Source: Watersipora subatra (Eukaryota > Bryozoa > Gymnolaemata > Cheilostomatida > Watersiporidae). From it: a stretch of DNA of 64,000 bases. How positions within the stretch are numbered: position 1 is the first letter of the stretch; each line of letters starts with the position of its first letter. The position numbers and the translations under genes are program-made. Of the stretch, positions 1 to 10,771 are shown in pieces. Location of the stretch: contig NC_088708.1 in assembly GCF_963576615.1 (NCBI RefSeq), positions 52,377,196 to 52,441,195 of the forward strand, given 5' to 3'. Below the pieces are notes generated by a model that worked only from the letters and a program-made list of their open reading frames with translations, ran no database searches and was not told the DNA's origin.

Positions 1-246
1 CAATTCGCACAACCTCCCCAGTGTTTCTCAAAATAACAATAGCCATTGGTTACTTATGATATATTCAATATGTCAACAAAATCATGAGCTCATTATTCTA
101 AAGCTATTAAACTGGTAGAAATATGGAATAGAGTTGACCTTTACATATTTTCCTCAATTCTAAATCAAGCCATTTCTACTCAAGCTCGTATTACAAGCAC
201 AGGGTTCATCAATGGCTCTGAACTAAGTAATGAAACGGAAGCCAAC

Positions 247-486
247 CTTGAGATCTGACAGTTTGCCACACTTGCTTAGTTTCGCTTTCAATTCTGCAGT
301 ATCTCGACAAGATGCATCAGGTTTGTTCACATCTGGTCTTGTCGTGTCAGATGTAATTACTTCAGCTTTGATTGCATTAGGTCTGATACTATCAGGTCCG
401 GGTGTATTAGGAGTTACTGAGTTGTGTTCAGTTCTATCGGATTTGACTTTATGAGATTGCGATGTCGCCATCTTGCACGGCATATT
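247..486 (-). CDS. CDT1: Probable CDT1, third recognised exon (partial gene)
   Basis: This is an 80-codon internal exon on the minus strand. Its acceptor is CTGTAG before position 486, phase 0. The exon most likely ends after AAG at 247, before GTTGGC, a weak donor that keeps phase 0. The peptide is Ser/Thr/Pro- and Lys-rich and ends in a predicted helix, TAELKAKLSKCGKLSDLK. That helix resembles the segment of animal CDT1 just before the geminin-binding/winged-helix region. The winged-helix domains are not seen and would lie beyond the left edge. Linkage to the two exons upstream is inferred from shared strand and shared phase 0. On its own the peptide would not be recognisable. The 246 bases to the left hold no visible exon. 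Confidence 0.5.
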
Positions 487-1520
487 CTACAGAAGCAAGT
501 GCTACCTGGATGATATCAACAAAATTTCCTCATTTCATTGACCTATATATGCTATCACAGCCAAATTTTCTGTCAGTAGTGTACAAGGTATTAACATTAT
601 ACATTAAACCACAATTATTTTCAAACACCATCGACTGTAGCTTACAGCACACAACTCATTAGCTGAAAGTAACACCCTGAGATAAGATAGTTGATTATAT
701 CATACAATGTAAATCATGGCCATAATGACACTGCTCAATTTAACTTTCATGTGGCAATCAATTTAATTTAATAAACTTTTACATAACCACAGCATCTGTA
801 ATTCTAAATAAAACAATATATATCATGACAAAATTGTTTGAAAACAGTTATAAAAACACATCTTCAAAAAACCATGGACCTTAAATGTACAAATTTGAAT
901 AAAACTGCCGTTAATTCAGTATTTTTATGTAATGTTTTGAGTTAAAAAATCGAACTTCTGCAAATTCACTTTTGTAGACGTTGGACTTCAGTTTTAGTTG
1001 TGTCCGAATACACCTATAATAGATATCTAAGTCTATGATAGATGTGTAAGGAAGGCTTGACCAGTCAAAGGATCTTTTTGAAACAAGTTCAAAATATTTG
1101 ACCAGCATCTGGCAGGTAAAGCGGTGTTTAGACTAGCGTGATAAGTTCAAGAATGCATTTTTAAAGCATTATTAAAGGTAGGTAGCACTCTTGCGTTGAA
1201 GTGGTCTGTGTAAAAACTTTCTGCTGCTGAATTGTACATAATACAGAAATAATTATTTATTTTCATCCTCAAAACCAGTCTTTAATATATCGCTAATCAG
1301 GTCATCACAAACCTGTAGAAAGCATTTCAATAAAATAAACTTATGAACTTTACTTGTGTTGGCCTTATTGGTTGTCAAGAAGGTGCTATCATTCAACCCC
1401 CAAAAAAACACTCACAGAATGTAGCCTATTTTGCATTTGAGTTTATTAACTCTTTCGTTACCGTAAGCCGATGTATCGGCTTTCGCGGTAATATAAGTAC
1501 AGACCACAAGCCGATGTATC

Positions 1521-1805
1521 GGCTTATCGATAGGGTTTCACTTTTCTTTTCATCACGAAGCCCACACATAAGCTAGACCAATCAAATTTTGTCTCCATTG
1601 AAACAACCTTGTTGCCAATCATTTACTATCCATAGAATATTTTTTTGGCTAGACATTTCCAACAATTTGCGGTGATAAAAGTACCAACTGTGAAACGATA
1701 TATTGGCTTATCAATAGGGTTTCACTTTTCTTTTCATTACGAAACCCACACATTAGCTAGACCAATCAAGTTTTGTCTCCAGTGAAACAACCTTGTTGCC
1801 AATCA
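1521..1805 (+). repeat. Pair of 101-bp direct repeats, period 184
   Basis: Positions 1521-1621 and 1705-1805 are near-identical. Both contain the order GGCTTATC, GGGTTTCACTTTTC, AGCTAGACCAATCAA and AACAACCTTGTTGCCAATCA. The spacer between them is unrelated. Just upstream, two imperfect palindromes of the form AGCCGATGTATCGGCT occur near 1468 and 1509. Origin is unknown; it may be the end of a dispersed repeat. Confidence 0.8.
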
Positions 1806-2047
1806 CGTGCACCTGAAAGAAAGATTTTTGGTTCAACGATTCTATTTCTCATTATTGTTCAAGACGGGAAAACCAGATCGTTATTGTCATGACAAGGAAA
1901 AACACACCGCGTTCGTTCAACGCAAATAAAATGTTGGAGATTGTACGAGAGTGGAGTTCACTTTATACTTATCTTGTAGAGAATTTTGTTTTGAATAAAA
2001 TGCATTTTACGGTAAAACGATATCTGTTTTTATTCTCGAGATCTTGC

Positions 2048-3286
2048 TTAAAGAGTAGAGAAAGCATAATATTATTGTGCTTTATTATTTATCTTGAGGT
2101 GTTGACTGATGTTCTAAAAAAAAGAATCAAGGAGATTGACCAACAATAAGCTGAGATATAGCCAGCCAAACACAGGTCTACCAAAAAACATAAGTGTTTT
2201 GGTAATCATCAATATATGACGTATGAAATCGACTTGTGTGCCATTGGTCAATTAAGCCAACTAATGCGCTCTCCTATAACAATCACGGCGTTTTAATTGG
2301 TTTAATCCCTGGAAGTATAGAACAATCAAATTGGGCCTAACAATCATTGCTCTGAGAATTCCGAACCAGTCCCTCTGAAGTGTAGATTAGTTTTAGAATA
2401 AAATAATTACACGCATCTATTATTTCGCAACATTCTGCTATCACTTTCTACAAATTATATTAGTTACATCATTTATTCTATACGCAATTATATTATTATT
2501 TTGTATAATATGCATTATGATTATTATATTAATCATAAAAAATAATCATAGATAAGATTATAGATCAATAGAAAAATCAAATCAAAAGTTATCGTTTTCT
2601 TTTCTTACAGCAAGAGCAGCATGATCAAGTTATACTTTTTAAGATTATGACTGTAGTGAACTTACAGTCTGTTAATAGTGACGATAATCATGAAAATCAA
2701 CTGAATGCTGCAGTAGATACACAATAGAAAAATGATGAATGAACAAAAATTCACATTCCCATTTCTTATTCTAAATGAACTGCAATCCCGGATGTCGCAT
2801 ATAGACTATAAACGTGCCGTTCGTTGAACAGAGGATCTTCAGAGCATATCCGTGGCTATCGAGTTAAAATTTGAAGCACAATAGTCAAAGTCTGCTCTTC
2901 TGTTTTGAAAAATCACGGCGACAGGTTGTGGGCAAATGCCTTTACCACACAATGTTTGCTTGATTTTCCTGAGAAACCAGAGCCAGTCTGTAAATTATTT
3001 ACTATAGCGAGAAGCGTTTCACATCTCGTAGCCTAAACAATCATTATATGTAACGGCGGTAAGGGTGCGCAACTCCGGCACATGAAGATTAAATCGATTT
3101 CATACGTCACAGTTTTCGGGATTTTCGAAGGGTTTTCCTCCGATTCTTTATTAGGTAGACCTGTGTTTGGCTGGCTATATCTCAGCTTCTAGTGGGTCAA
3201 TCTCCTTGATTCTTTTTTAGAACATCAGTCAACACCTCAAGATAACTAATAAAGCATAATAATATTATGCTTTCTCTATTCTTTAA
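2048..3286. repeat. Foldback with about 135-bp inverted arms
   Basis: The left arm (2048-2182) is repeated in reverse complement at 3154-3286. Shared blocks include GAAAGCATAATATTAT, TATCTTGAGGTGTTGACTGA, AATCAAGGAGATTGACC and AGCTGAGATATAGCCAGCC. Weaker similarity continues inward (GACGTATGAAATCGA near 2217, its complement near 3095). The 1 kb between the arms has no gene. It is probably a non-autonomous DNA transposon or foldback MITE. I could not find a convincing target duplication. Confidence 0.75.
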
Positions 3287-3620
3287 ATACTAGCGGTATA
3301 TTGGTTTTTTTTAAAACTCGTTTCAATTAATTCGGGCAGAATATTTCCTCAGTAAGATTTTAATGCTCACTGAAAGAGTTAAAGCTCACTGAAATCCATG
3401 CAAACATCGTTTCAATGCACAAAGACAAGCACAATGCATAAGTTGATAATTCATCATACCTACATTCCAGGAATTAGGAAGACTGCATGAAAAATCGCGA
3501 GAACCTTATTGAGATTCTCAAACATAAATGTAGTTCCTCGAATAATGATATTTGTGCGCTGTATTCCGCACCCAACATATTAAGTACAATAAATACCATG
3601 ACATACATATATATACATAC

Positions 3621-4091
3621 CTTTATTATAGGTGCGGAAGGTATTTCAACTCTAGGCTTCAATTGCTCTGAAGATGGCATGTCCAATTTTCTAAGCGCTA
3701 CGATTTTCTTGTTTACATCAGAGCTAATTATTTCTGTTTCCGGAGTCCCATCACCTGGGGCTCGCTTTCTTTTTGTTGGAATTATTTGTTGTTTAGAGGA
3801 ACGCTTGGTCGGTGTAGATCTAGGGCTTGCTTGAGTATCATAAGCTTTTACCATGGAGTCACAATCTGAAGGCACGATGGCATTTACTTTAAAGTCAAAG
3901 TGTGGCTCGGATAGATTTAAGCTTGAATCATCTTTGGGAGTAATGCTGCATTCACCTTTGTCGTTCAAGCATTGCAATGAATCAGAAAGAGTTAATTGTG
4001 TTCCAAAGTTTGTTTTCCGAGATTTTCGAGTTGAGGATTTGACTGCTGCTCTGGAACTCTTTTTTGGTCGTTTCGCACTGCTCGCCTCACT
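3621..4091 (-). CDS. CDT1: Probable CDT1, second recognised exon
   Basis: A 157-codon open exon (471 bp, phase 0 at both ends). The acceptor is TTCATAG before AGT GAG GCG at 4091, and the donor is AAG|GTATGT at 3621/3620. The peptide is basic and rich in Ser, Lys and Pro, with clusters such as AKRPKKSS, TRKSRK and PTKRKRAP that look like nuclear-localisation signals and CDK/MAPK (S/T-P) sites. This fits the disordered regulatory N-terminal part of CDT1, which carries little family-wide sequence identity. Identity therefore rests on exon 1. No homeobox, zinc finger or other named domain is visible. The open frame runs past the donor, but those residues are low-complexity and probably intronic. 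Confidence 0.55.
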
Positions 4092-5363
4092 CTATGAACC
4101 AACAATAAGGAATTTGTAAGAACAATGCAAAAATAATCGGAGACTTTCTCTCATTTATGCGATTCATGCAATATGGTACAAAACATTTCTCCTCTTTTAG
4201 CTATTTTTTTTAGATAAATCATTGTACAAATAATAACTCTATCATTTGGCATGGCACTAGATACCACAGCATCAGAAATATTTTCACTTTTCTTGTAATT
4301 GTGGCATATAAATGGCACATGATCGCAGGGTTAATGCTATCAAGGGCGGCAACAATAATTTTTATTTAAATTAAAAAGAGACACATTGCTATGCGTTATT
4401 TAAATAAACTTAACTCAAGTATTCTATATAACAAACTGCACGGCATCTGTAAAAGATTGTAGTTAACATTATAGCTTTGTACAACAATTCGTGCACTTTC
4501 TATGGCTATTGATATCTGCGACCCCTCATGCAAAAGGAATGATAATATTTGGTGCTGATGTTTTGGCTACAATGTTTTTGCACATAAATTAAGCACCGTT
4601 TCTTAACCTGCACAGTCTCGTGTAATACTCCATGGCATCCCATGTTTCTTGAAAACTAGGGGCAACCTTTTATACATCGTCGTAATAAGATAAATGTAGA
4701 TAAATGATAGATACTTCAATAAGCTCGTATTCTGAATGCTGAAGGCTTCTGGTTACTGATGAACAAATTTATAGATATTATGAAAACAAATTATAAATTA
4801 TCAACTATTTTGAATTTTTATGTACACTTTTCCCCGAAAAGAAAAAATACTAAAAATGAGATTTACATTTTGTTTTCGGAATGTTCTTTAGTTTGTACTC
4901 CAGACTTGAACTGATTAACTCAATTTTTAAAAAAGTAGCAGCGCAGCACAACACAAACTATTAATAAAGAATGACTTTTAGTTAACTTTCTTAATAAAAA
5001 GGGAAAACTAGAAAGAGTTGGAAGCCATATGAGCAGCAAAAATAGTAAATAAACACCAGCATGAGGAGCATCATGTCCAGGAATAGCGACGCAAAATTTG
5101 TTTATAACATGTCACACAGTTGCATTGCTTGCGACCATCTAGTGCTTGCAACACACACGTTGAAGTTTTTTGTTGTCCTGAGTGCACATGGTGGTAGTAA
5201 AAACTTTTAACGACTCCTATGACTAAGCCCTGATAGGATAGTTGATGGTCCGATCATTTTGTTGTCAGAATTCATAGCTACCGTGATGACATAATCTCGA
5301 CCTTCTGTTTCTGTAGAGGTAGGTGATAGTATCATAGACGTCAAAATCCTATGTAGCCTAATA
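4092..5363. other. Intron 1 of the CDT1-like gene, distal part; no gene seen
   Basis: AT-rich sequence with no long open frame, no tRNA-like boxes and no repeat partner that I can find in the window. It lies between the exon 2 acceptor and the first terminal repeat of the duplicated transposon. Confidence 0.5.
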
Positions 5364-5540
5364 CCCTACAGGATGAATTTATTCAAATTAAATTTCGCGA
5401 AAATTGCCATTTCATGCATATTCGCGGATTAATTTATTTACGGTTGAAAACTGTCACTCTCTATGAAGAGTTAACTCTATTACGTCTACCAATAGAGTTA
5501 ACCCTACGCATGCGTGCATTGCGTGTTTCGTTTTCTATTA
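5364..5540 (+). repeat. Extra left terminus of the duplicated transposon
   Basis: This 177-bp block is a diverged copy of the terminus starting at 5541. Shared features in the same order are CCCTACAGGATGAATTTATTC, TTTCGCGAAAATTG, ATTCGCGGAT, GAAAACTG, CACTCTCTA, GTTAACTCTATT and a CGCATGCG segment. It ends at TA and leads directly into the second left terminus. Confidence 0.8.
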
Positions 5541-5978
5541 CCCTACAGGATGAATTTATTCGCTGAGTTATTTTTCGCGAAAATTGTCTTTTCATGCACA
5601 TTCGCGGATGAATTTATTCGCGGCTGAAAACTGCCACTCTCTAGAAAAAGTTAACTCTATTGCGGCTAGCAATATATATTTCTACGCATGCGCACACCGC
5701 GTGTTCCGGTTTATATTTAGCTTACAACTGCGAGGCGATCATGCTATTCTACGGTAAACAATTTTTGCTGCGTCCAGAGGTTTTCACGAATATTCATCAC
5801 TTCGGAGGCCTTTGATAAGCCAACAACTTGTGGTAAGTAATGAGTTTTTTACATTTACTAAATTAGTTCAATTTTAATTTGGTTTTTCGGTAAAACGCAA
5901 TACTAATTTTTTCCATCCTACTGCTTCATTATTTGTTTTAGTGTGAGAGAGAGATTTTTCATCATACACCGAAGAACA

Positions 5979-6330
5979 ATGATTGCAAGGGTGGTAGATG
6001 TCATTCTTAGAAGATCACCAATCATTCAGGGAGGTCTGGAAATTGAGGTAGAAGTGACCACAGCTACTTACGAGAAGAATATATCTGTTTTTAAAAAAGG
6101 AACGAAAACGCCTTTACGAGCACAAATCTTTGGCCAACCGGCAGAACTTTGCAATGGTAAGCCACGAGGAGAGTTCTGATGATAACTTCCTTACTAGCCA
6201 TGTAGCAGCGAGAGAATCGCCTTCAACACATACCCAAGACAGTGACAGCGACAGAGTTGCTATTACCAAAATAACTAGTCAGAAAGCACCATTACACACT
6301 AGTATTCACATATCAAGAGTACCAGTTTAA
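5979..6330 (+). pseudogene. Disrupted first copy of the transposon plus-strand mini-gene
   Basis: Compared with the second copy (7584-7880), this copy has one extra T in a T run near 6093. The extra T shifts the frame and ends it at 6179. The lost frame resumes at 6130-6330, and the tail is also frame-shifted. It keeps the upstream intron: donor GTGGTAAGT (GT at 5833) and acceptor TTTGTTTTAG ending at 5941. AATAAA-type signals follow near 6440 and 6465. Function unknown. Confidence 0.6.
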
Positions 6331-6770
6331 TTTTATTGCTAGACAACCGCTATATGGACTAAACTGTTTATATTTACTCCATTCATCGTTTGTAAAATTT
6401 TATGTATTTGAAATATTTTATTTGTACACTCAAGTTTGTAATAAATTATAATACATCTATACATGAAATAAAATATATAATTTAATCATGTTTGCTACAG
6501 CGATATCAAGGAGTTTTTGTCGATGAAGGGGTCTAGGTTGACTGGTTGCCTCTCTGCCAATATTCCTGCCTTGATGAATATTATTACTACTTGTCTCTAG
6601 TTTTTATAGTCAATCTGCAGTAAACACAAAAAAAAATATTAACGGGTGTTGAGGAAGTACAAAAACAATAGCTGAAGTATTTGATGAAAGCGATGAGTTT
6701 TTAAACAAAAGAATTAACTAATGCAGTTGATTATGGAAAAACGTATCTGCACTGCAAATCAAATACATAC

Positions 6771-6881
6771 CATAATGTCCAGATCAGAATCATGATCGTC
6801 CTTAACTTCGGTATTAGATATTGATGGAGTTGATTCTAATGTAAAAAGACTAGGAGAGCTTTTTGGCTATGCTGAAGCCAT
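6771..6881 (-). pseudogene. Transposon mini-gene, minus strand, exon 1, first copy (nonsense)
   Basis: This 111-bp exon runs from ATG at 6881 to ATG|GTATGT at 6771/6770 and is in frame throughout, but codon 5 is TAG. It ends in the same DDHDSDLDIM acidic stretch as the second copy. Its exon 2 acceptor (TTTACTGCAG, near 6617) is kept. The following exon is shortened, reading only about four codons before TAG. Both splice junctions are therefore shared by the two body copies. Confidence 0.5.
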
Positions 6882-7583
6882 GACGAATAACTTGTAAAAA
6901 CCTTGAATAATTTTGTAAAGTTTGACACAATGGCAATAAAGCTCGAAGCCTGGCGATGATTTTAAAGAAGTTTTGGAACTCGGCTACGTTTAGTACTTTT
7001 GCCTTGCGGCTATTTTCGCGATGACGCCATTCTGCATATCTTGTGACAACCTCGAATAATTTTGTAAATAAATGTGATGCATTGCCAATGGTGTTAGCTC
7101 AAAGCTCAGACAATGATTTTAAAAATGTTTTGGAACTCAATTACGTTTATTATTTACATTAAAAACTAGGCTAGCGACTAGTTTTAAATGTGATGCAGTA
7201 GTTATTCTTTCTTGTGATTAAAAATAGAACTAATTATTCACTGAATTTAATAATTCGCAAGATTGACTGTTTGCGAAATCGCGAATTTTTATGACTAACG
7301 AATATTTTCATCCTGTAGGGTATAGCTTAGAACTACAGGTGGATCGTGCTAAGCTATAAATTTTTTGCTGCATTCAGAGGTTTTTACGAATATTCATCGA
7401 TTTGGAGGCCTTTGATGAACCAACAATTTGTGGTAAATAATGAGTTTTTTCAAAACCATTTACTAAATTAGTTGAATTTTACTTTGGTTCTTCGGTAAAA
7501 CGCAATATTTATTTTTCCATCCCTACCGCTTCATTATTTGTTTTAGTGTGAGAGAGAGATTTTTCATCATACACGCAAGCACA

Positions 7584-7880
7584 ATGACTGCAAGGGTGGT
7601 ATATGTCATTCTTAGAAGATCACCAATCATTCAGGGAGGTCTGGAAATTGAGGTAGAAGTGACCGCAGCTACTTACGAGGAGAATAAATCTGTTTTAAAA
7701 AAGGAACAAAAACGCCTTTACGAGCACAAATCTTTGGCCAACCGGCAGAACTTTGCAATGGTAAGCCACGAGGAGAGTTCTGATGATAACTTCCTTACCA
7801 GCCATGTAGTAGCGAGAGAATCGCCTTTAACATCTACCCAAAACAGTGACAGCGATATAGAGCTGCTATTACCAAAATAA
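7584..7880 (+). CDS. Transposon mini-gene, plus strand, 98-residue unknown protein
   Basis: I do not recognise this protein. It is open for 98 codons from the first in-frame ATG. The coding exon is preceded by a short intron (GT at 7433, TTTGTTTTAG ending at 7546; 114 bp) that is also conserved in the first body copy. An in-frame TGA lies in the upstream exon, so translation should begin in this exon. The N-terminal half is mixed beta/helix with a Lys/Glu-rich segment (YEENKSVLKKEQKRLYEHK). The C-terminal half is acidic and Ser-rich and ends SDSDIELLLPK, which looks like a SUMO-interacting motif (inference). AATAAA follows at 8044. It lies inside the duplicated TA-flanked transposon and converges with a second mini-gene on the minus strand. 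Confidence 0.4.
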   Translation: MTARVVYVILRRSPIIQGGLEIEVEVTAATYEENKSVLKKEQKRLYEHKSLANRQNFAMVSHEESSDDNFLTSHVVARESPLTSTQNSDSDIELLLPK

Positions 7881-8197
7881 CTAGTCAGAAAGCATCATTA
7901 CACGCTAGTATTCACTTATCAAAAGTATCAGTTTAATTTTATTGCTTTAGACAACCGCCATATAGACTAAACTGTTTGTATTTACTCCATTCATCATTTG
8001 TAAAATTTTATTTGAAATATTTTATTTGTACACTCAAGTTTGTAATAAATTATAATATATTTATACATGAAATAAAATATATAATTTAATCATGTTTGCT
8101 GTAGCGATATCAAGGAGTTGTTGTCAATGAAGGGGTCTAGGTTGACTGGTTGCTTCTCCGCCAATATTCCTGCCTTGATGAATATTACTACTTGTCT

Positions 8198-8505
8198 CTA
8201 GTTTTCGTAATCGGAGTAGGTTGTTTCATTCTCAATCTGCAGTAGACACAAAAAAGAAAAAATATTAATAAGTCTTAAGGAAGTACAAAAACAATAGCTG
8301 AAGTAGTTAATGAAAGCGATCAACTTTTAAACAAAATAATTAACTAATGCAGTTAATTATGGAAAAACGTATCTGCACTGCAAATCAAATACATACCATA
8401 ATGTCCAGATCAGAATCATGATCGTCCTCAACATCGGTAGTAGAGATTGATAGAGTTGATTTCGATGTAAAAAGACAAGAGATTTTTTTGCGATGACGAA
8501 GCCAT
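8198..8505 (-). pseudogene. Transposon mini-gene, minus strand, spliced, second copy (frameshifted)
   Basis: Exon 1 is 8505-8397, starting ATG GCT TCG and ending GACATTATG before GTATGT. Exon 2 is 8236-8198, following TTTTGTGTCTACTGCAG and ending in TAG after 12 codons. The product is a short acidic, Ser-rich peptide (DDHDSDLDIM in exon 1, IENETTYSDYEN in exon 2). Compared with the first body copy, exon 1 here is 2 bp shorter (109 versus 111 bp), so the ATG is out of frame with the acidic part. No known domain is visible. The DSDLDIM end echoes SDSDIELL of the convergent plus-strand gene. Confidence 0.45.
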
Positions 8506-8949
8506 ACCAAATAACTTGTGAAAACCTTGAATAATTTTGTAGTTTGATGCAATGGCAATAAAACTCGAAGCCGGCGATGATTTTAAAGAAGTTTTGGAAC
8601 TCGGCTACGTTTAGTACTTCTGCCTAGCGGCTATTTTTGCGATGAAACCATTCTGCAGATCTTGTGACAACCTTGAATAATTTTGTAAAGAAATGTGATG
8701 CATTGGCAATGGTGTTAGCTGAAAGCCCAGGCAATGATTTTAAAAATGTTTTGGAACTCAACTACGTTTAGTATTTATATTAAAAACTAGCCTAGCAGCT
8801 AGTTTTTAATTTGATGCAGTAGTTATTCTCCCTTGTGATTACAAATAGAACTAATTATTCACGGAATTAAATAATTTGCAGAATTGACTGTTCGCGAAAT
8901 CGCGAATTTTTATAACCAACGAATATTTTCATCCTGTAGGGTATATATA

Positions 8950-9704
8950 CAGTGAAACTCCGCTAACTCGACCTTCACGGGACCGAGAGAAAGTGTTCGA
9001 GTTATCAGAGCGTTCAAGTTATGAGAACACTGTCACAAGTGCATGTATTATTGTATTTATCAGTACATATACAAACTATATATAAATCAAAAGCATTGAT
9101 TGCTTGTTGCAAGTTAAGGGACCTCTCACGTAATGTTTTAACAATTTTTATCAGAAAGTGTAAATATTTTCCTTTTATTACTTGAGATTCGTTTGTTTGT
9201 TTTAGGTGATGTGACTGCCAGGACGTTTTCAGATTAAAATAGGCAAAACCTGATCACAGTTGAAACTCTCAGAAAAAAAGACATTTTTCTTTTGAGCGTT
9301 TTAACAAAAACCAGTTTTGCCGATTTTTCTTGAAGTTTATCTGAAGGTTACCTCGCTTCTCCTTGCTTGCGGATGGCTATCCTCAAGCGGATGTTTGGTA
9401 AAATTTGATTTTTTTGGTAACCTATAGAAAAGTTGTTAACGAAAACATTTTGCCGATAGTGGTAATAATGACGCCTAAGAACTACTAAAAGTTATTGTTT
9501 ATCTCTATGGCATAGAATAAAGTGATATTATAAAGCGATAACAACCGTCTCGGTAGCTGTTGGGCAAAAAAACTGTTCGAGTTAACCAAGTTATGGTTGA
9601 GTTATCTAAAGCAATTTATCATTGCGTGGGAACGGACCAAACAAATCTATTCGAGTTAACCATGTGTTCGAGATATCCGAGGACGAGTTATCCGAGTTTC
9701 ACTG
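8950..9704. mobile_element. Pogo/Tigger-like MITE with TA target duplication
   Basis: The left end at 8950 is CAGTGAAACTCCGCTAACTCG. The right end reads, in reverse complement from 9704, CAGTGAAACTCGGATAACTCG. TA flanks both sides (8948-8949 and 9705-9706). The termini carry repeated GTTCGAGTTA-type motifs (near 8996, 9021, 9573, 9649 and 9664). The CAG terminus, the TA duplication and the GAAACTCCG...AACTCG layout match non-autonomous Tc1/mariner-pogo elements. The 755-bp interior has no transposase. It sits 8 bp from the right end of the duplicated transposon. Confidence 0.8.
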
Positions 9705-9849
9705 TATATAAGTATATCAGTTTCAATTTAAAAAGCTACGAAGAATGTGCAGAAATGTCAAAAAATAACACGAACGCGATTCTAAAATGGGAAACGTTAC
9801 AAGGCCAAGATATAACGCCATATACATCGTATGTAACAAAAGCTGTATT

Positions 9850-10545
9850 ACTCCATGAAAACCATCAATCACCGCCTACCAACTTAATAACAAGCACTAC
9901 TGCTGTTCTTGCCTTACCTAAGCTATCACAGTACTTTACCTGCCTCACTGCTCATTCAATACTCGGCGATAACTGCCCTAAATATCTCAGCTATAGCTTT
10001 CAAACTGTAAACCATGGTCACAAAACCAGGACCAGATTTAAATTACCTAGTGCCATAAACCACAACAAACTCAACAGTAACCTGCTAAATTCATTTAATA
10101 ACTTCTGCACTCATTTAAGAACTCTTCCTCTGCAATATTTTAAAACAAAACTCAAACTACACCTACTATCCTCTGACCAATAATACCATTCACCATATAG
10201 CCTTACCTATTTTAACATTACACGTTGTTTGCATAACTAAAATTTTGTATTCTTAGGTATGCATAACTATTTTCACAGAGCTATTATCTAACCACTTTTT
10301 GTTTAAAAAATACTCATATCAATCCTCAAGCTTGCGTTTTGCATATTTTATGCATTCAGTTCCAACATTATAATATTAGTTAGACTATTCACTAGTTTTT
10401 TAGTTAGACTATAGTTTTTTGTGTTCGTTTTATTTTTTTGTTGTACACTGCTTTTTTAATTAGTTTACTTGCTGCGGTACCTTGTGGAAAACATATTGTA
10501 AAATATGACTATTGATTACCACAATAAAGATTGCTCATATATATA
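9850..10545 (+). mobile_element. LINE 3' end: reverse-transcriptase ORF C-terminus and tail
   Basis: The open frame ending at 10183 carries, in its last 85 codons, a pattern typical of the C-terminal end of CR1/L2/RTE-type LINE ORF2 proteins. These are the YLSYSF, NHGHKTRTRFKLP, HLRTLPLQYFKTKLKLHLL blocks, corresponding to the usual YL..L....TR...L.P....LR..P....FK.KLK..L. The first part of the same frame (before about 9850) overlaps the MITE end and is chance. A 3' untranslated-like stretch follows, ending near ACAATAAAG at 10522 and a short TA run. The reverse-transcriptase core is absent, as in the usual 5'-truncated copies. Subfamily unassigned. Confidence 0.5.
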
Positions 10546-10622
10546 TGTAGTCTGAAAATGTTTGGCCAAATGAGGCAAATCTAGTCTGAAACAAATTCAG
10601 TTCTAAAAAACAATCAGTTTAC

Positions 10623-10760
10623 CACATTGGTGATAGTTTGATGAGGCTTTTTAAACACTTCAGTCAGATCTGAGAGTTTTTGGCGCTTCGATCGGTGGGC
10701 TTCGCTAACTCTTTTCCTACTGACAAAGAAATCCGTAACTTTCGTATTTAGCCCCGCCAT
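10623..10760 (-). CDS. CDT1: Probable CDT1, exon 1 with N-terminal PIP degron
   Basis: A 46-codon first exon: ATG at 10760 in the context CAGCTATGG, donor AATGTG|GTAAAC at 10623/10622, phase 0. Residues 5-17 read NTKVTDFFVSRKR. This fits the PIP-degron pattern: hydrophobic at 8, the T-D pair at 9-10, aromatic F-F at 11-12, and a basic residue at +4 (K16). The canonical Q is replaced by N5. A degron at the extreme N-terminus followed by a basic tract is the hallmark of metazoan CDT1. CDT1 is the MCM loader that CRL4-Cdt2 destroys on PCNA in S phase. The next exons in phase are at 4091-3621 and 486-247. An E2F-type site lies 12 bp upstream. The winged-helix domains are outside the window, so identity is strong but not proven. 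Confidence 0.68.
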
Positions 10761-10771
10761 AGCTGATCGAC

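Larger units (their letters stand above)
487..3620 (-). other. Inferred intron of the CDT1-like gene
   Basis: This non-coding stretch lies between the inferred exons and has GTATGT at 3620 and TAG at 488-487 on the minus strand. It carries a pair of 101-bp direct repeats (1521-1621 and 1705-1805) and a foldback (2048-3286). The ORFs at 1343-1576 and 1889-2149 show no codon-like or family features, and I regard them as chance. The rest shows nothing recognisable. Confidence 0.45.
5364..8941. mobile_element. Tandemly duplicated TA-flanked DNA transposon
   Basis: Left ends beginning CCCTACAGGATGAA (preceded by TA) occur at 5364 and 5541. Matching right ends, CATCCTGTAGGG followed by TA, occur at 7320 and 8941. 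The body is present twice in direct orientation: about 5717-7320 and 7321-8941. The order is therefore left end, left end, body, right end, body, right end, the kind of array that unequal exchange or nested insertion produces. Inside the ends, TTCGCG-rich subterminal motifs recur (near 5396, 5422, 5575, 5602, 7270 and 8890). The TA flank fits several cut-and-paste superfamilies. No DDE transposase is visible, so I do not assign a superfamily. Confidence 0.8.

Noticed and set aside
9560-9849. First half of the 207-codon frame as a gene
   Set aside because: It overlaps the terminus of the pogo-like MITE; only the last third resembles a LINE protein.
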